64,000 nt of DNA from Mesorhabditis belari (taxonomy: Eukaryota > Nematoda > Chromadorea > Rhabditida > Rhabditidae), in contig CAUEEP010000911.1 of NCBI GenBank assembly GCA_958450365.1, positions 986,001 to 1,050,000 on the forward strand, in the 5' to 3' direction. Under the pieces are notes generated by a model. The model searched no databases. It was given only the letters and a program-made list of their open reading frames with translations, and had not been told where the DNA came from. This document shows, in pieces, positions 33,101 through 45,100 of this stretch (its first letter is position 1; every line of letters begins with the position of its first letter). The position numbers and the translations under genes were made by a program.

Positions 33101-36100
33101 AAAGCAATTAACTGAATATCTTGTGTGCGTTCCAGATCGGCTGAATATCTTTTTAAATTCTAAAAAATATCAACCTCCGCATGACGGGCGCCTCCGAAGG
33201 GAAAGCGGCGATCGATTGAGCCCGATTTCTGGAAATTGCAAAGGGAATTCGAATTTTTGAAATGATAACTTTTCGATCTGGATATCACACTACGTTATGG
33301 TACAATTAAAAAGCTAAAATCTTGAATTTAAAAAATCTTGACTTTACCCCTATCGTTATGGCGCTGTTTTTCGCCAACAATTGCCGATTTTCAGAAAAAA
33401 TTCAGTTGATTGGCGAATCTGGATGTCACGTAAGCTGACTAGCATTTAATATTCATTCTTCTCAAGCAAAAAACCCACCCCGATTCACTCTCGCTCGACC
33501 CACTCCGCAGCACCACAGAGGCCCGGCTGGGCGGTCGTCTCATCGGCCCAGTGACTCGATTCTAGAAAATACCCTTTGAAAAAGGTGTTGTGCGTTCCAG
33601 GACAGGCAAATTGAGATTTAAAAATCGTCTACCTTTACCGTAGAGCTCAATAAATGTGGCTTCTCGTCGAAGAGCTTTGACTCGGATTGGGGTGGGGCCT
33701 GGAATTGTTAAATTGCGGATTAAGAAGGCAATACCTGTTCGGAGTGTGTCCTCCGAATGGCGCTCGGTGCTGGGATTGGGCTCACGGATTGGGCGCTTGA
33801 CGGCTCATCGCTTTTCACTGACGGTGGCGGTGGAAAGAGGCGAACACCCTGGAAATCAGAATTTTAAGTAATCAACAGCTTGTGTGCCTTCCAGAATCAT
33901 CATCTTATTCAGAAAAGTCCTGAATGCAATAGCCCATCAAGGGGAAAACTGATCGAAGGCTGATCGCTGGTTAGCAGCTCGGTTTTAGAGTAGGGCAGGT
34001 GACTTTTGATCTCACATATAGCTATTTAGATCTAGTACTAGCTCATAAACGGCCTAGTGACATCCAGAATGCTCAAATAACTAATCAGAAATGAGATTGA
34101 CAAGTTGAGAGAGCTGGAAATGGGTCAAACTCGTTCGGACCTTGGTCCAGCTTTGTTCTACTCTCTAACTGCCTAGCCTGGATATTGCTGTGACATCCAG
34201 AATCTCCAAATAACTAATCAGAAATGAGATTGACAAGTTGAGCACGCTGGAAATGAGCCAAACTCGTTCCGACCTCGACCCAGCTTTGATCTCCTCGACC
34301 CAGCTTTGTTCTATCCTATAACTGCCTAGCCTGGATTTCACTGTGACATCCAGAATGCTCAAATAACTAATCAGAAATGAGATTGACAAGTTGAGAGAGC
34401 TGGAAATGAGCCAAACTCCTTCCGACCTCAGCTTAGCTTTGCTCTCTTCAGCCCAGCTTTGTTCTACTCTCTAACTGCCTAACCCAGCTTTCATTGTGAC
34501 ATCCAGAATGCTCAAATAGCTACTTGAAATTGTAACATTGTTAGATTTAGCTTGGGTAGGCAGCTATGTGAACCTATCTAACCCCAGTTTTGGTCTAGCC
34601 AGACTGGTCAGCCAAGGCTTTGTTCTTAGCTTTGCTAATAACTCTCTAACTGCCTTACTGTACCCGGAGGCTAAATCTGGCAGCTCTGGCAGCTAAATGC
34701 TACCGTACCCCAGCACCCAACCCTACCGTACCCCAGCATCTCATTCCTACCGTCTCCCAGCATCCCAATCCTACCGTACCCCAGCATCTCAACCCTACAG
34801 TACCCCAGCATCTCATTCCTACCGTACCCCGGGTGGTGGCGGTTTCGCGAGGCATGCGTTCAGCTTGTTCGCAAGCGCCGTGTTGTTCAACTTTCCGCGG
34901 ACGTTCATTTCGTCGGTGCTCCTTTCAAGGTCGGGATCTGACGGAATCTCAAAGCCAGGCCCTTCCTCGAACTCCTCAGCCGCGAAAACACTCGTCGATG
35001 GCTCTGAAATTTCAACAATTTCCACGAAAATTGATTTCCCCTCAATTTCTAGCCCTTTTATTCTTAGATTCTCGAAATTTTACAGATTTTCCGACAATCT
35101 GGATGTCACACTATAAAATTCTATCAAAATTTTCATGAAAATCCGTAAAAATTTTAAAAGCAAATTTTCAATGAAAATTTTTCTATGCAAATTTTTATAT
35201 GAAAATTTTTATAGGCAAATTTCAATAAAAATTTTAAATGCAAATTTTTAATAAAAATTTTAAATGCTAATTTTTTATGAAAATTTTTATATGCAAATTT
35301 TTATGAAAATTTTTAAATGCTAATTTTTATATGCTAATTTTTATACTAATTTTGAAAAAATTTTAAAATCGGATTTAAAATTCGAATTTTACTGGAATCC
35401 CTCCTGTGACTTCCAGATTGTACAATTCCGATGTGAAAAAGGATTTTTGAACTCACGATTCGGCGCTGCTGGCGGCGAGTCGTTTCTCGCGAAAATCGGC
35501 GGATTTGAGTCGAAAATTTGCGCGGAAACGATCGGTGAAATAGATTTTGGCTTCTTTTCGCTTCCTGGCTTTTCGTCAAAAGTGCGCTCTGTCGGGAGCG
35601 CGAATGGCTGATCGTCCTCGACGGCCAAATTCAAAGTCGCGCCTCTCGGCTTCGTTGTCGGCTCGGTTTCTACTAAATCTGTTGACGGATTTGGGAAATC
35701 TCGCAAATCTTCTCGCAAGCTGGCAGACACAGAAGCGTTCGGCTTCGAGAAAATCTCTGGAAGCTGAGCAATCACCGCTTCGACGATTCCGATTGGACTT
35801 TGAGGCTTTTTCTCGACCTCCGCTAACTTTTCAGCGACTTTTTCTTTAGATTCGGCGATCCTGGATGTCACAGCGTCTACTCGTTCAATTTGCACAACTT
35901 CTTGACGCTTTTCGGTGTCCTTAGTCTCGGCTCGTACTTTGTCTGCTTCTACCGTAACCCCTTTCTGTCTCAAACCTGCTACCGTAATCTCTTTCTGTCT
36001 TGAATCTGCTTCCTGGGTGACAATTCGATGATCTAATAGGTTATCAGAAGCATTTATCGATTTCGACGTGGTCAGAGTCGAGTCAGTTTCTTCACTCACT

Positions 36101-39100
36101 AATTTCTCGACGCCAGCTTCTGCTTTCTCAAGTTTTCTTGGGGATTCTTCTTTCCTGGATGTCACAAGAGTTACAGTAGCCAAGGGATCACTCGGTGGCA
36201 AACTTTTCTCAACTTCGACAATTCGAGTTGAAGCCTAAAATTTCAAAATTTCAAAAATTGCAAATTTAAAAAAATTTAAATTTCTTTTTATTTTGTGCAC
36301 TCCAGAACGCAAAATGCTCACGTTGGAGTTGAAAAATTAAATTTTTAAACTCAAATTTTAGCTTAGCGAACGATTTACCTGAATTCGCGGCTCGTTTTTG
36401 ACGATTTGCCTACTCGATTTTGACGATTTGCTGGATTGGCTCGATTTCTGAAAGTCAATTCTATTAGATCCGATTTGATTCGAGAAATTTAAACCCGATT
36501 TTCGAAAGGCTTTTGTCTCAGGGATGTTTCTAAAGCTTAGAAAGTCGAAAAATCTTAGCGACATTAACCGACGCCAGCGAAAATTCTTCTAAGCCAACCC
36601 TATGCCATTTTTCTTGTTCTGTGCGTTCCAGAACTGGGCTTTACACAAAAAAATTCTTTTGTTACCTCGAAATTTTCGCAAAAACAAGCCTCGTCTAGAT
36701 TCTCCAATTTCCGCCTTACCCAAAACTTCGAATTCCCAAAAACTTTTGATATTTTCTTGTTCTGTGTGTTCCAGAACTGGGCTTTACACGAAAAAATTTT
36801 TTGGTTACCTTGAAATTTTGCGAGAAAATCGATTGATCTTGAACCAGACCAAAGCACCTTCCTTTATTTTTGTCTAAAGCCAAAAATTTGAATCGATATC
36901 GATGAAATGCCTTCCAGATCGCTGATTTTTAAAAAGAATTCAAGCGCAACCAATTCCCAATTCCCAAAAACAAGCCTAGTCTATATCCTCCAATTCCCAC
37001 CTTGCTCAAAACATCGAATTCCCAAAATCTTTTGAAATTTTCTTGCTCTGTGCGTTCCAGAACTGGGCTTTGCACGAAAAAATTCTCTGTTTGCCTCGAA
37101 ATTTGCACAAAAACAAGCCTCATCTATATTCTCCAATTCCCACCTTGCTCAAAACTTCAAATTCTCAAAATCTTTTGATATTTTCTTGCTCTGTGCGTTC
37201 CAGAACCGAGTTATCGAGCAATTAATTTTTGATTAGCTCAAAATTTTTGAGAGGAAATCGATCGATCTTGAACCGACCTGGCCACCTTTCTTTGTTTTTG
37301 TCTAGAGTTAAAAATTTTAATCGATATCGTTGCAGTGCTTTCCAGATCGCTGATTTATAAAGAAAATCCTCCTCGCAACCAAGCCAGAATACAGCTTTTT
37401 TGGTTTGAATTTGGATTTGAGTTGATGTGGGTTTGAAATGTTCAATTTGAATTCAATTTGAAAAGGAAATCAAGCGCTTACCGCAAACAAATCTTCGCCA
37501 GAGTCCGAGTCGTCGAAAAGGCTTTTCGGCTTTGGAGAGCTTTTTGAAATCGATTTCTGAAAACTTACAAATGAATTTTTGAATTTGAATGAATGAATTT
37601 AAATGAGCTCTAGAATTTGAAAGAATTTTCGAATTCGAATTTCGAATAGCCAACTGTAGAGCTTCCTATTCGATAGCCGACTACTGGAGAGCTTCCTATT
37701 CGATAGCTGACTACTGTAGAGCTTCCTATTCGATAGCCGACTACAGAGCTTCCTATTCGATAGCCGACTACTGGAGAGCTTCCTATTCGAATAGCCGACT
37801 ACTGGAGAGCTTCCTATTCGATAGCTGACTACTGTAGAGCTTCCTATTCGATAGCCGACTACTGGAGAGCTTGCTATTCGAATAGCTGACTACTGGAGAG
37901 CTTCCTATTCGATAGCCGACTACTGCAAAGCTTTAGCATTAGATTCGAGCTTAATTTGCATTAGTATTTTGGGCATTAGGCATAGCGCCTCCTGATGGCC
38001 GAAGCCGAAGCCGAACAATGACGGCCGAAGCGTCGCGTAGTCGAACTTTAAACGCATTTTTCTCGATCCCTGTTTATGCTACAGCGTTCGCTTAAGTATC
38101 AAATGAAAGCTGAAAGTCAGGGCTTTTTTTTTGATACCATGATCATTAACGAAATTCACCTCAACTCCGACTTTTCCTTGCGGTTGGAAGCCCGATGGTG
38201 GACGCTTCTGAATAAGTGTTCTTGAGAGAGATTTAGATCAATTTTCGTACTTTAACGTACTTTAAGCTTTCGTAAGCTTCAAACTTTAAGCTTCAAAACT
38301 CTTTTAAACACCCACAAATGCTTTTTGAGCATTTTTAAAACAAAATCTTCAACTTCTAACCGTTTTCTTCGCAAAAATTCAAACAGGAATTGAGTTAAGC
38401 GTAAAAATCTCGGAATCAAAGCGAGTTGAAATGGATTTTCTCCAAAATATTAGCGTTTCTGGATGTCAGGCTGAGAGAAAAATTGATAAAAATGGAAATT
38501 TAACGGAAATAGAAAAAGTCGTTCTCGACGATACGATTTTGGAGCAAAAAATCGGGTATTAGAGGGAAAAGCTTTATTTTTTTGACTGTAAAACTTGATT
38601 CTGGAGGTCACAGAAGCTGTGGATTAAAAAAGAATTTTAAAAAAAGAGAAAATAAAAAAAAATTTTTTTTACAGTTTGATCACTTTTTTTTGTTAAAATT
38701 TCAATTTAAAAAAAATTTGCTTTTTTAGATTTCTGTTTTGGAATGCACAAAAGGCAAAGACATAAGAAAAAGAGAAAAAAAACGTCTGGGAGGGGGTGGA
38801 TATTTTGAAATGGAGATCTTCGAGAGCCGAGAGCCCACAGCCGATCGGAGGAGAAGATTTTGGGGGAAAAGAGAGGCAATGGGAAAGGAAAGAGGCGAAA
38901 ACAATTGCCGCAACGAAAAACATGGATAGCACGGGAGCGATAAGAGAAAAGAAAAATAGGAAATTTTGAGTTTTGAAATTTTAAGAAAAATTTTGACAAA
39001 TTGCAAATTGGGAAAAAATTGCATTGAAAAATTCTGCTCATATCCGATAAATGCCTAGCCTGAATTTCACTGTGACATCCAGAATGCTCAAATAGCTAAT

Positions 39101-42100
39101 CAGAAATGAGATTGACAAGTTAGGCGAACTGGAAATGAGCCAAACTCGTTCCGACCCCAGCTTAGCTTTGATCTCCTCGGCCCAGCTTTGTTCTACCCGA
39201 TAACTGGCTAGCCTGGATTTCACTGTGACATCCAGAATCACCAAATAACTGATTGGCAATGAAGTTGCCAAGTTAAGCAAGCTGGAAATGAGCCAAACTC
39301 GTTCCGACCTCGACCCAGACTTGAGGCTCTATAAAAAGTCGACATTTATTCAACATGAATAATGTGACACAAGCGAATCCACAACCCCTACCGCTCTAAT
39401 ACCATGTTGCAGAGAAAACCCCATTTATATGGGGAAAAGAGCCAAATAGGTTTCTAGCCGTTGGGATCGAACCCGTGACCTCTCGACTAGGATACGAGAC
39501 GCCTAACAACCCGGCCATGGCGGCACTATCTTCTACCGTATAACTGCCTGGCCCAGATTTCGTTGTGACATCCAGAATGTCCAAATAACTAATCAGAAAT
39601 GAGATTGGCAAGTTGGGCGAGCTGGAAATGAGCCAAACTCGTTCGGACCTCAGCTTAGCTTTGAGGCTTTATGTTCTGCCTGTTCAATTTCTGATAAAAT
39701 AACTAAAATAATTTCACTATGATATCCAGAATGTCCAAATAACTAATCAGAAATTAAATTATCAAGTTGAGCGAGCTGGAAATGAGCCAAACTCCTTCCG
39801 ACCCCAGCTTAGCTTTGATCTTCTCGGCCCAGCTTTGTTCTACTCTCTAACTGCCTAGCCCAGCTTTCACTGTGACATCCAGAATGCCCAAATAGCTAAT
39901 CGGAAACGAGTTTGACAAGTTAGGCGAGCTGGAAATGGGGCGAACTCGTTTCAAACTGAACTCTAACAATAAAATGGGCTTAAATGCTTAAATACTTTTC
40001 TAGGTTTGCTGGAATACTGGAAACGGATATTTCCATTGGCTGAAGGCTGAGATTTTTTATTGAAAAAAGGCGAAATCCTGAGTATTTGATTCCAAAAATG
40101 AAACAGATGTTTTTTTGAAAAGAGAAAAAAAAATTACAGCCCTGAAATGCTTAAAAAATGTTTGAAATCGAGAAAATATTAAAATCGAGTCAATCCTTTA
40201 GTGGTTTAGAAGGCACAGAAAGTTTAGAAGCGAAAAGAGCTCGACGAAGCTGTTCTTTGAGATGACGAAAGACTTTGGACTTCAAATTTAGCTGTAGATT
40301 CTTTAAATGCAAATTTTTTCGTTTGCAAAATAAATTCTGGATGTCATGTAAAGGAAAAAGCTCAAAAAAATCGCTTCAAACTTGCAAAAAAAAATTGCAC
40401 AAAATGGGTGGTAAGAGTTTGGTGCTCTCTAGCCTCTATCGCGTTTTAAATCGAGGAACTTTCAATCAAAAGTCTCAATCTGGAGCTCATGTAAGAGTTA
40501 GAAGCGAAAAAAAAGTTGGTCCAAGATGATCTTTGGAGGTGAGGTGGGAAGGGGTTGTGGGAGTTGAGTACCCGCATCTCGCCCACCCCCCCCCCACCCC
40601 TATCGCCTTTCCGCACCTCTTGTCTCTTTCCCTTTCTTTCTTTTCGCATTCTATTTGGGATGGACCTGCTACTTGAGATCACCTGAAACCTTTGGGGAAA
40701 CGAAAAAAGTTAAATAAACATTTCCCGGGGTAATTGATTTTGTGAAAGTTTCGGATCGTCGAAAAGTCGAATTTTTTTCGGAAATATCGATTTCGACTTG
40801 AGATCTGGCCAAGCTGGAGGTCATTTTAGAAATTGGTTGAAAGAAAAAAGATGATTTCTGTTTTTTTAAAAATTTGAATTTAACTGAAGAAAAGGGTTGA
40901 ATGCTAATTTCCTGATTAAATGCAAATCCTCCAATTAAATGCTAATTTTCCAGTTAAATGCTAAATTTCTGATTAAATGCTAATTTTCTAATTAAATGCT
41001 AATTTTCTGCTTAAATGCTAATTTCCCGCTTAAATGCTAATTTTCCGCTTAAATGCTAATTTTCTGCTTAAATGCTAATTTTCCAGTTAAATGCTAATTT
41101 TCTGATTAAGTGGTAATTTTTCTAAATCTAGTTTTCCTTCAAGATTTCAGCTCGACTATGTAAAGTGACTTCCAGATCACCGGAAAATGCGAATTTTGAG
41201 GCGGATTTGTGTTTTGATTGAGTCTAAAAGCTTAGGATCAACGATGAACAGAGATGGAAAATTTAATTTAGCTTCAAATGCAAAAATTTCATAGCCAATA
41301 TGTAAAGTGACTCCCAGATCGCGAAAAAAAGTGGATGGATTTTTGATTTTTCTTCAAAACAGAATTTTTTTCGATGATCTGGACCGGGGAGAGATGTGTG
41401 CATAAACAATGAGTCATACTTCATATTTTTTTAAATGGATCGTGAAAATGAGAGAAAAACGGAAAGGGATGATAAAAGGATTCATAAAATAACAAAATTT
41501 TTTCTTTTTTTTGAAAAAAATCGACTTCTAAGCTGTTCGATTTCGAAAATGACGATTTTGAGTAAACGCACAGCTTCTGGTGCACTGGATTTCATTTTTG
41601 ATATCGGGATTTTAAAAGCTGGAACGCACGAAAGGCACTTGCAATGAAAAAAAGGAAAACTGAAAACTTTTGGTTGTTTGAGGGTAAATGAACCGGCTTC
41701 TAAAAAGCAGCCAGAAATGGGAATTTGGAATTGGTTGCGATTGGATTTTTTTTAAAAATCAGCGATCTGGAAGGCATTTCATCGATATCGATTCAAATTT
41801 TTGGCTTTAGACAAAAATAAAGAAAGGTGCTTTGGTCTGGTTCAAGATCAATCGATTTTCTCGCAAAATTTCAAGGTAACCAAAAAAGTTTTTCGTGTAA
41901 AGCCCAGTTCTGGAACACACAGAACAAGAAAATATCAAAAGATTTTGGGAATTCGACGTTTTGAGCAAGGTGGGAATTGGAGGATATAGACGAGGCTTGT
42001 TTTTGCGAAAATTTCGAGGTAACTAAAAAATCTTTCCCCATAAATCCTGGTTCTGGAACGCACAGAAAAGAAAAATTGCATAGCGTTGGATTAGAAGAAT

Positions 42101-45100
42101 TTTCTGGTTTGGTTTGGAGAAAGGTGGCCAGGTCGGTTCAAGATCAATCGATTTTCTCGCAAAATTTCAAGGTAACCAAAAAAGTTTTTCGTGTAAAGCC
42201 CGGTTCTGGAACGCACAGAACAAGAAAATAACAAAAGTTTTTGGGATTTCGACCTTTTAAGCAAGGCGGAATTGAAGAATCTAGACGAGGCTTGTTTTTG
42301 CGAAAATTTCGAGGTAACTAAAAAATTTTCTTCGTCTAAATCCCGGTTCTGGAACGCACAGAGCAAGAAAATCTCAAAAGTTTTTGGAAATTCAAAATTT
42401 AGAGTGTTTACAGGAAATCGATGTGATTTTTGGGTGAATTGAGAGATTTTCGGGACGAAAACGACTGAGTGAGAGTTTCCTTTCACATTTTTTTTCACAA
42501 CCGTCTCCTCCCCACTCTTCTAGAGGGGAGAGACCCGGCAGAGTCTCTTTTTTCGTTTTTCTTTTCAGCGATTTCCCTTTCCAAACCCGATTTCTCGGTC
42601 TTGGCACTTGAAAATTTGGAATGGAACGGTTTAACTCTTGTATTTTTTAGTTAGATTTAGAGTTAGAGTTCGAAAAATGGGCTTTCTGGAATGCACACTA
42701 GTATCTTGAGTGAATCAGAGCTAAAGATTCAGGGGTTTCTAAAGGTTAAGCTCAATCGCCAGTTCAAGTTCATAGCGAAAGAAAGGCGAAAATGTATCAG
42801 AATCGGTTTTTAATTTCTTTCGAAACTCAATGCTGGATAGCATTGCGGGTTTTGAATCATTTGGAAAAGGTCGATCTTCGATTTTTTTCAAAACAGTACA
42901 GGTGGTTCCGGTTCTGGATCATCGGCATATCACGGGATCACGAATTCGCAAAGTTTCTAATTCTTGCGAAACCAAAAAGCTAAAAAGCACCTGTGCCATC
43001 CAGATTGCCGTAATCTCTGAGAAAAATATGCAAATTTTACTTGGATATGAGATAAACTAGCGTCCAGACGTTTTGGAGTACGGTAGTTTTAGGTGTTTTT
43101 GCCGCTTTTTAAAATTCGGACTCAAGCTCTTTTTTAAAAGCACCCGTGACATCCAGATTACTGTAATCTCAAAGAAAAATTTGCGAATTTCACTTGCAAA
43201 TGAGATAATTTAGCGTCCAGACGTTTCGGGGTACGGTAGTTTTAGGTGCTTTTTTTGAAAAGCAGTCAAAAACTCTTTTTAAAAAGCACCTGTGACATCC
43301 AGATTACCGTAATCTCGAGGAGAAATAGGCAAATTTTACTTGGATATGGGATAAACCAACCTCCAGACGTTTCGGGGTACGGTAGTTTTAGATGCTTTTT
43401 GCCGCTTTTTAAAATTCGGACTCAAGCTCTTTTTAAAAAGCAGTGGTGACATCCAGATTACCGTAATCTCAGAGAAAAATGTGTCAATTTTACTTGGATA
43501 TGGGATAAACTAGCGTCCAGACGTTTGGGGGTACGGTAGTTTTAAGTGCTTTTTACCGCTTTTTAGAATTCGGACGCAAACTTTTTTTAAAAGGCACCTG
43601 TGACATCCAGATTACCGTAATCTCGCGAAAAAATACGCAAATTTTGGAATGGAAAATAATAAAACATCTTTTTAAAAATTTCCCAAAATGGATTTTCCCG
43701 GTAACTGAAAAACAAGAATGAGACGAAATCGACAAAATTTTTCAAAAATTTAAAGAATTAGAACTCCAGCTGTGTACCAAAAGACTCTTTTTCTTTTTCT
43801 CTGAAAAGTTTCCCAATAGCAATCGAAAAGTCGTAAGTTACAACCGCTTTAGCCCTTTTCCCAGCCCCTCCCGTTGACTTTTACACAATGAGTCTAGTCA
43901 AAGAGGTTGATCAGCCCGAGATCGGTCTGCGTTCCGGAAATTACAATCATTGGCTCATGTGCGTTCCAGCTTGGATAGGGAAGTGGTCAGATTTGCACAA
44001 GAGTGAAATTGGACCTTGTAGAGCTGAGGTACAAGTCAAAAAAGTATGATAGTCTAGATTTGGTCTAGGAATTGTAATTTTTGGGTTTTTAGCGAATGTG
44101 CGTTCCAGCTTGGATAGAAAAGCGGTCAGATTTGATCAAGAGTGAAATTAGGCGAAGAGACTGGGGTACGAGTCGTCTCCAAAACTATGATCGTCTCAAA
44201 ATGGTCTAGGAATTGTAATTTTTGGGTTCTTAGCTCGTGTGCGTTCCAGCTTGAACCAAGAAGTGACCAGATTTGCTCAATAGTGAAACTGGGCAAGTAT
44301 AGAGCTGTGGTACGAGTCGACTACGAAGTGATAGCCTCGATATGGTCTAGGACCTCTAATTTTTGGGTTTTTAGCTCATGTGCGTTCCAGCTTGGATAGA
44401 GAAGTGGTCAGATTTGCTCAAGAGTGAAATAGAGCTGAGGTACCAGTCCAGTCCGAAAACGGTCAGCTTCAAAGCCTTCAAAGGTGTGCTGGGAAACGAA
44501 ATTCGCTCATTTCTAGCTCATTTGCCTTCCAGATTGCCCAATTTTCTTCAAAAAAGCTGAATTTCTTACCTTTATCGCCGAAAACAGATCATCATCCGAG
44601 TCCGAGTCGTCGAAGAGGCCTGTTTTCCTCACCGACACTTTTATTGGCTTCTTTTCCACCGATTCGACGACTTTTTGCCTTAAATTCAAATTCTGGATGT
44701 CACTCTACCTATTTCTCACTTTTCCGCCACTTTTTCAACTTTTTCAGCCTCTTGGGGTACTGCAGCTGGCGGAGGGGGTACGGTAGTTCGCTTTTGTCTA
44801 AAGAACGGTATTTTTCAGTCATTTTTTAAGGAAACTCACTTTTCATCGATTTTTTGTGCATTTTGAGAAGGTGGTTTTGATCTGAAATGGATTTTTGACT
44901 TCAACTTGGGTAATTGAACCAGCTACAACCGGAGTTCGCAAAATTTCAAATTCTTGGGAAACCACGAAGCTAAAAAGCACCCGTGACATCCAGCTTACCG
45001 TAATCTCAGAGAAAAATGTGCCAATTTTACTTGGATATGGGATAAATTGGCGTCAAGACGTTTGGGAGTACGGTAGTTTTAGGTGCTTTTGCCACTTTTT

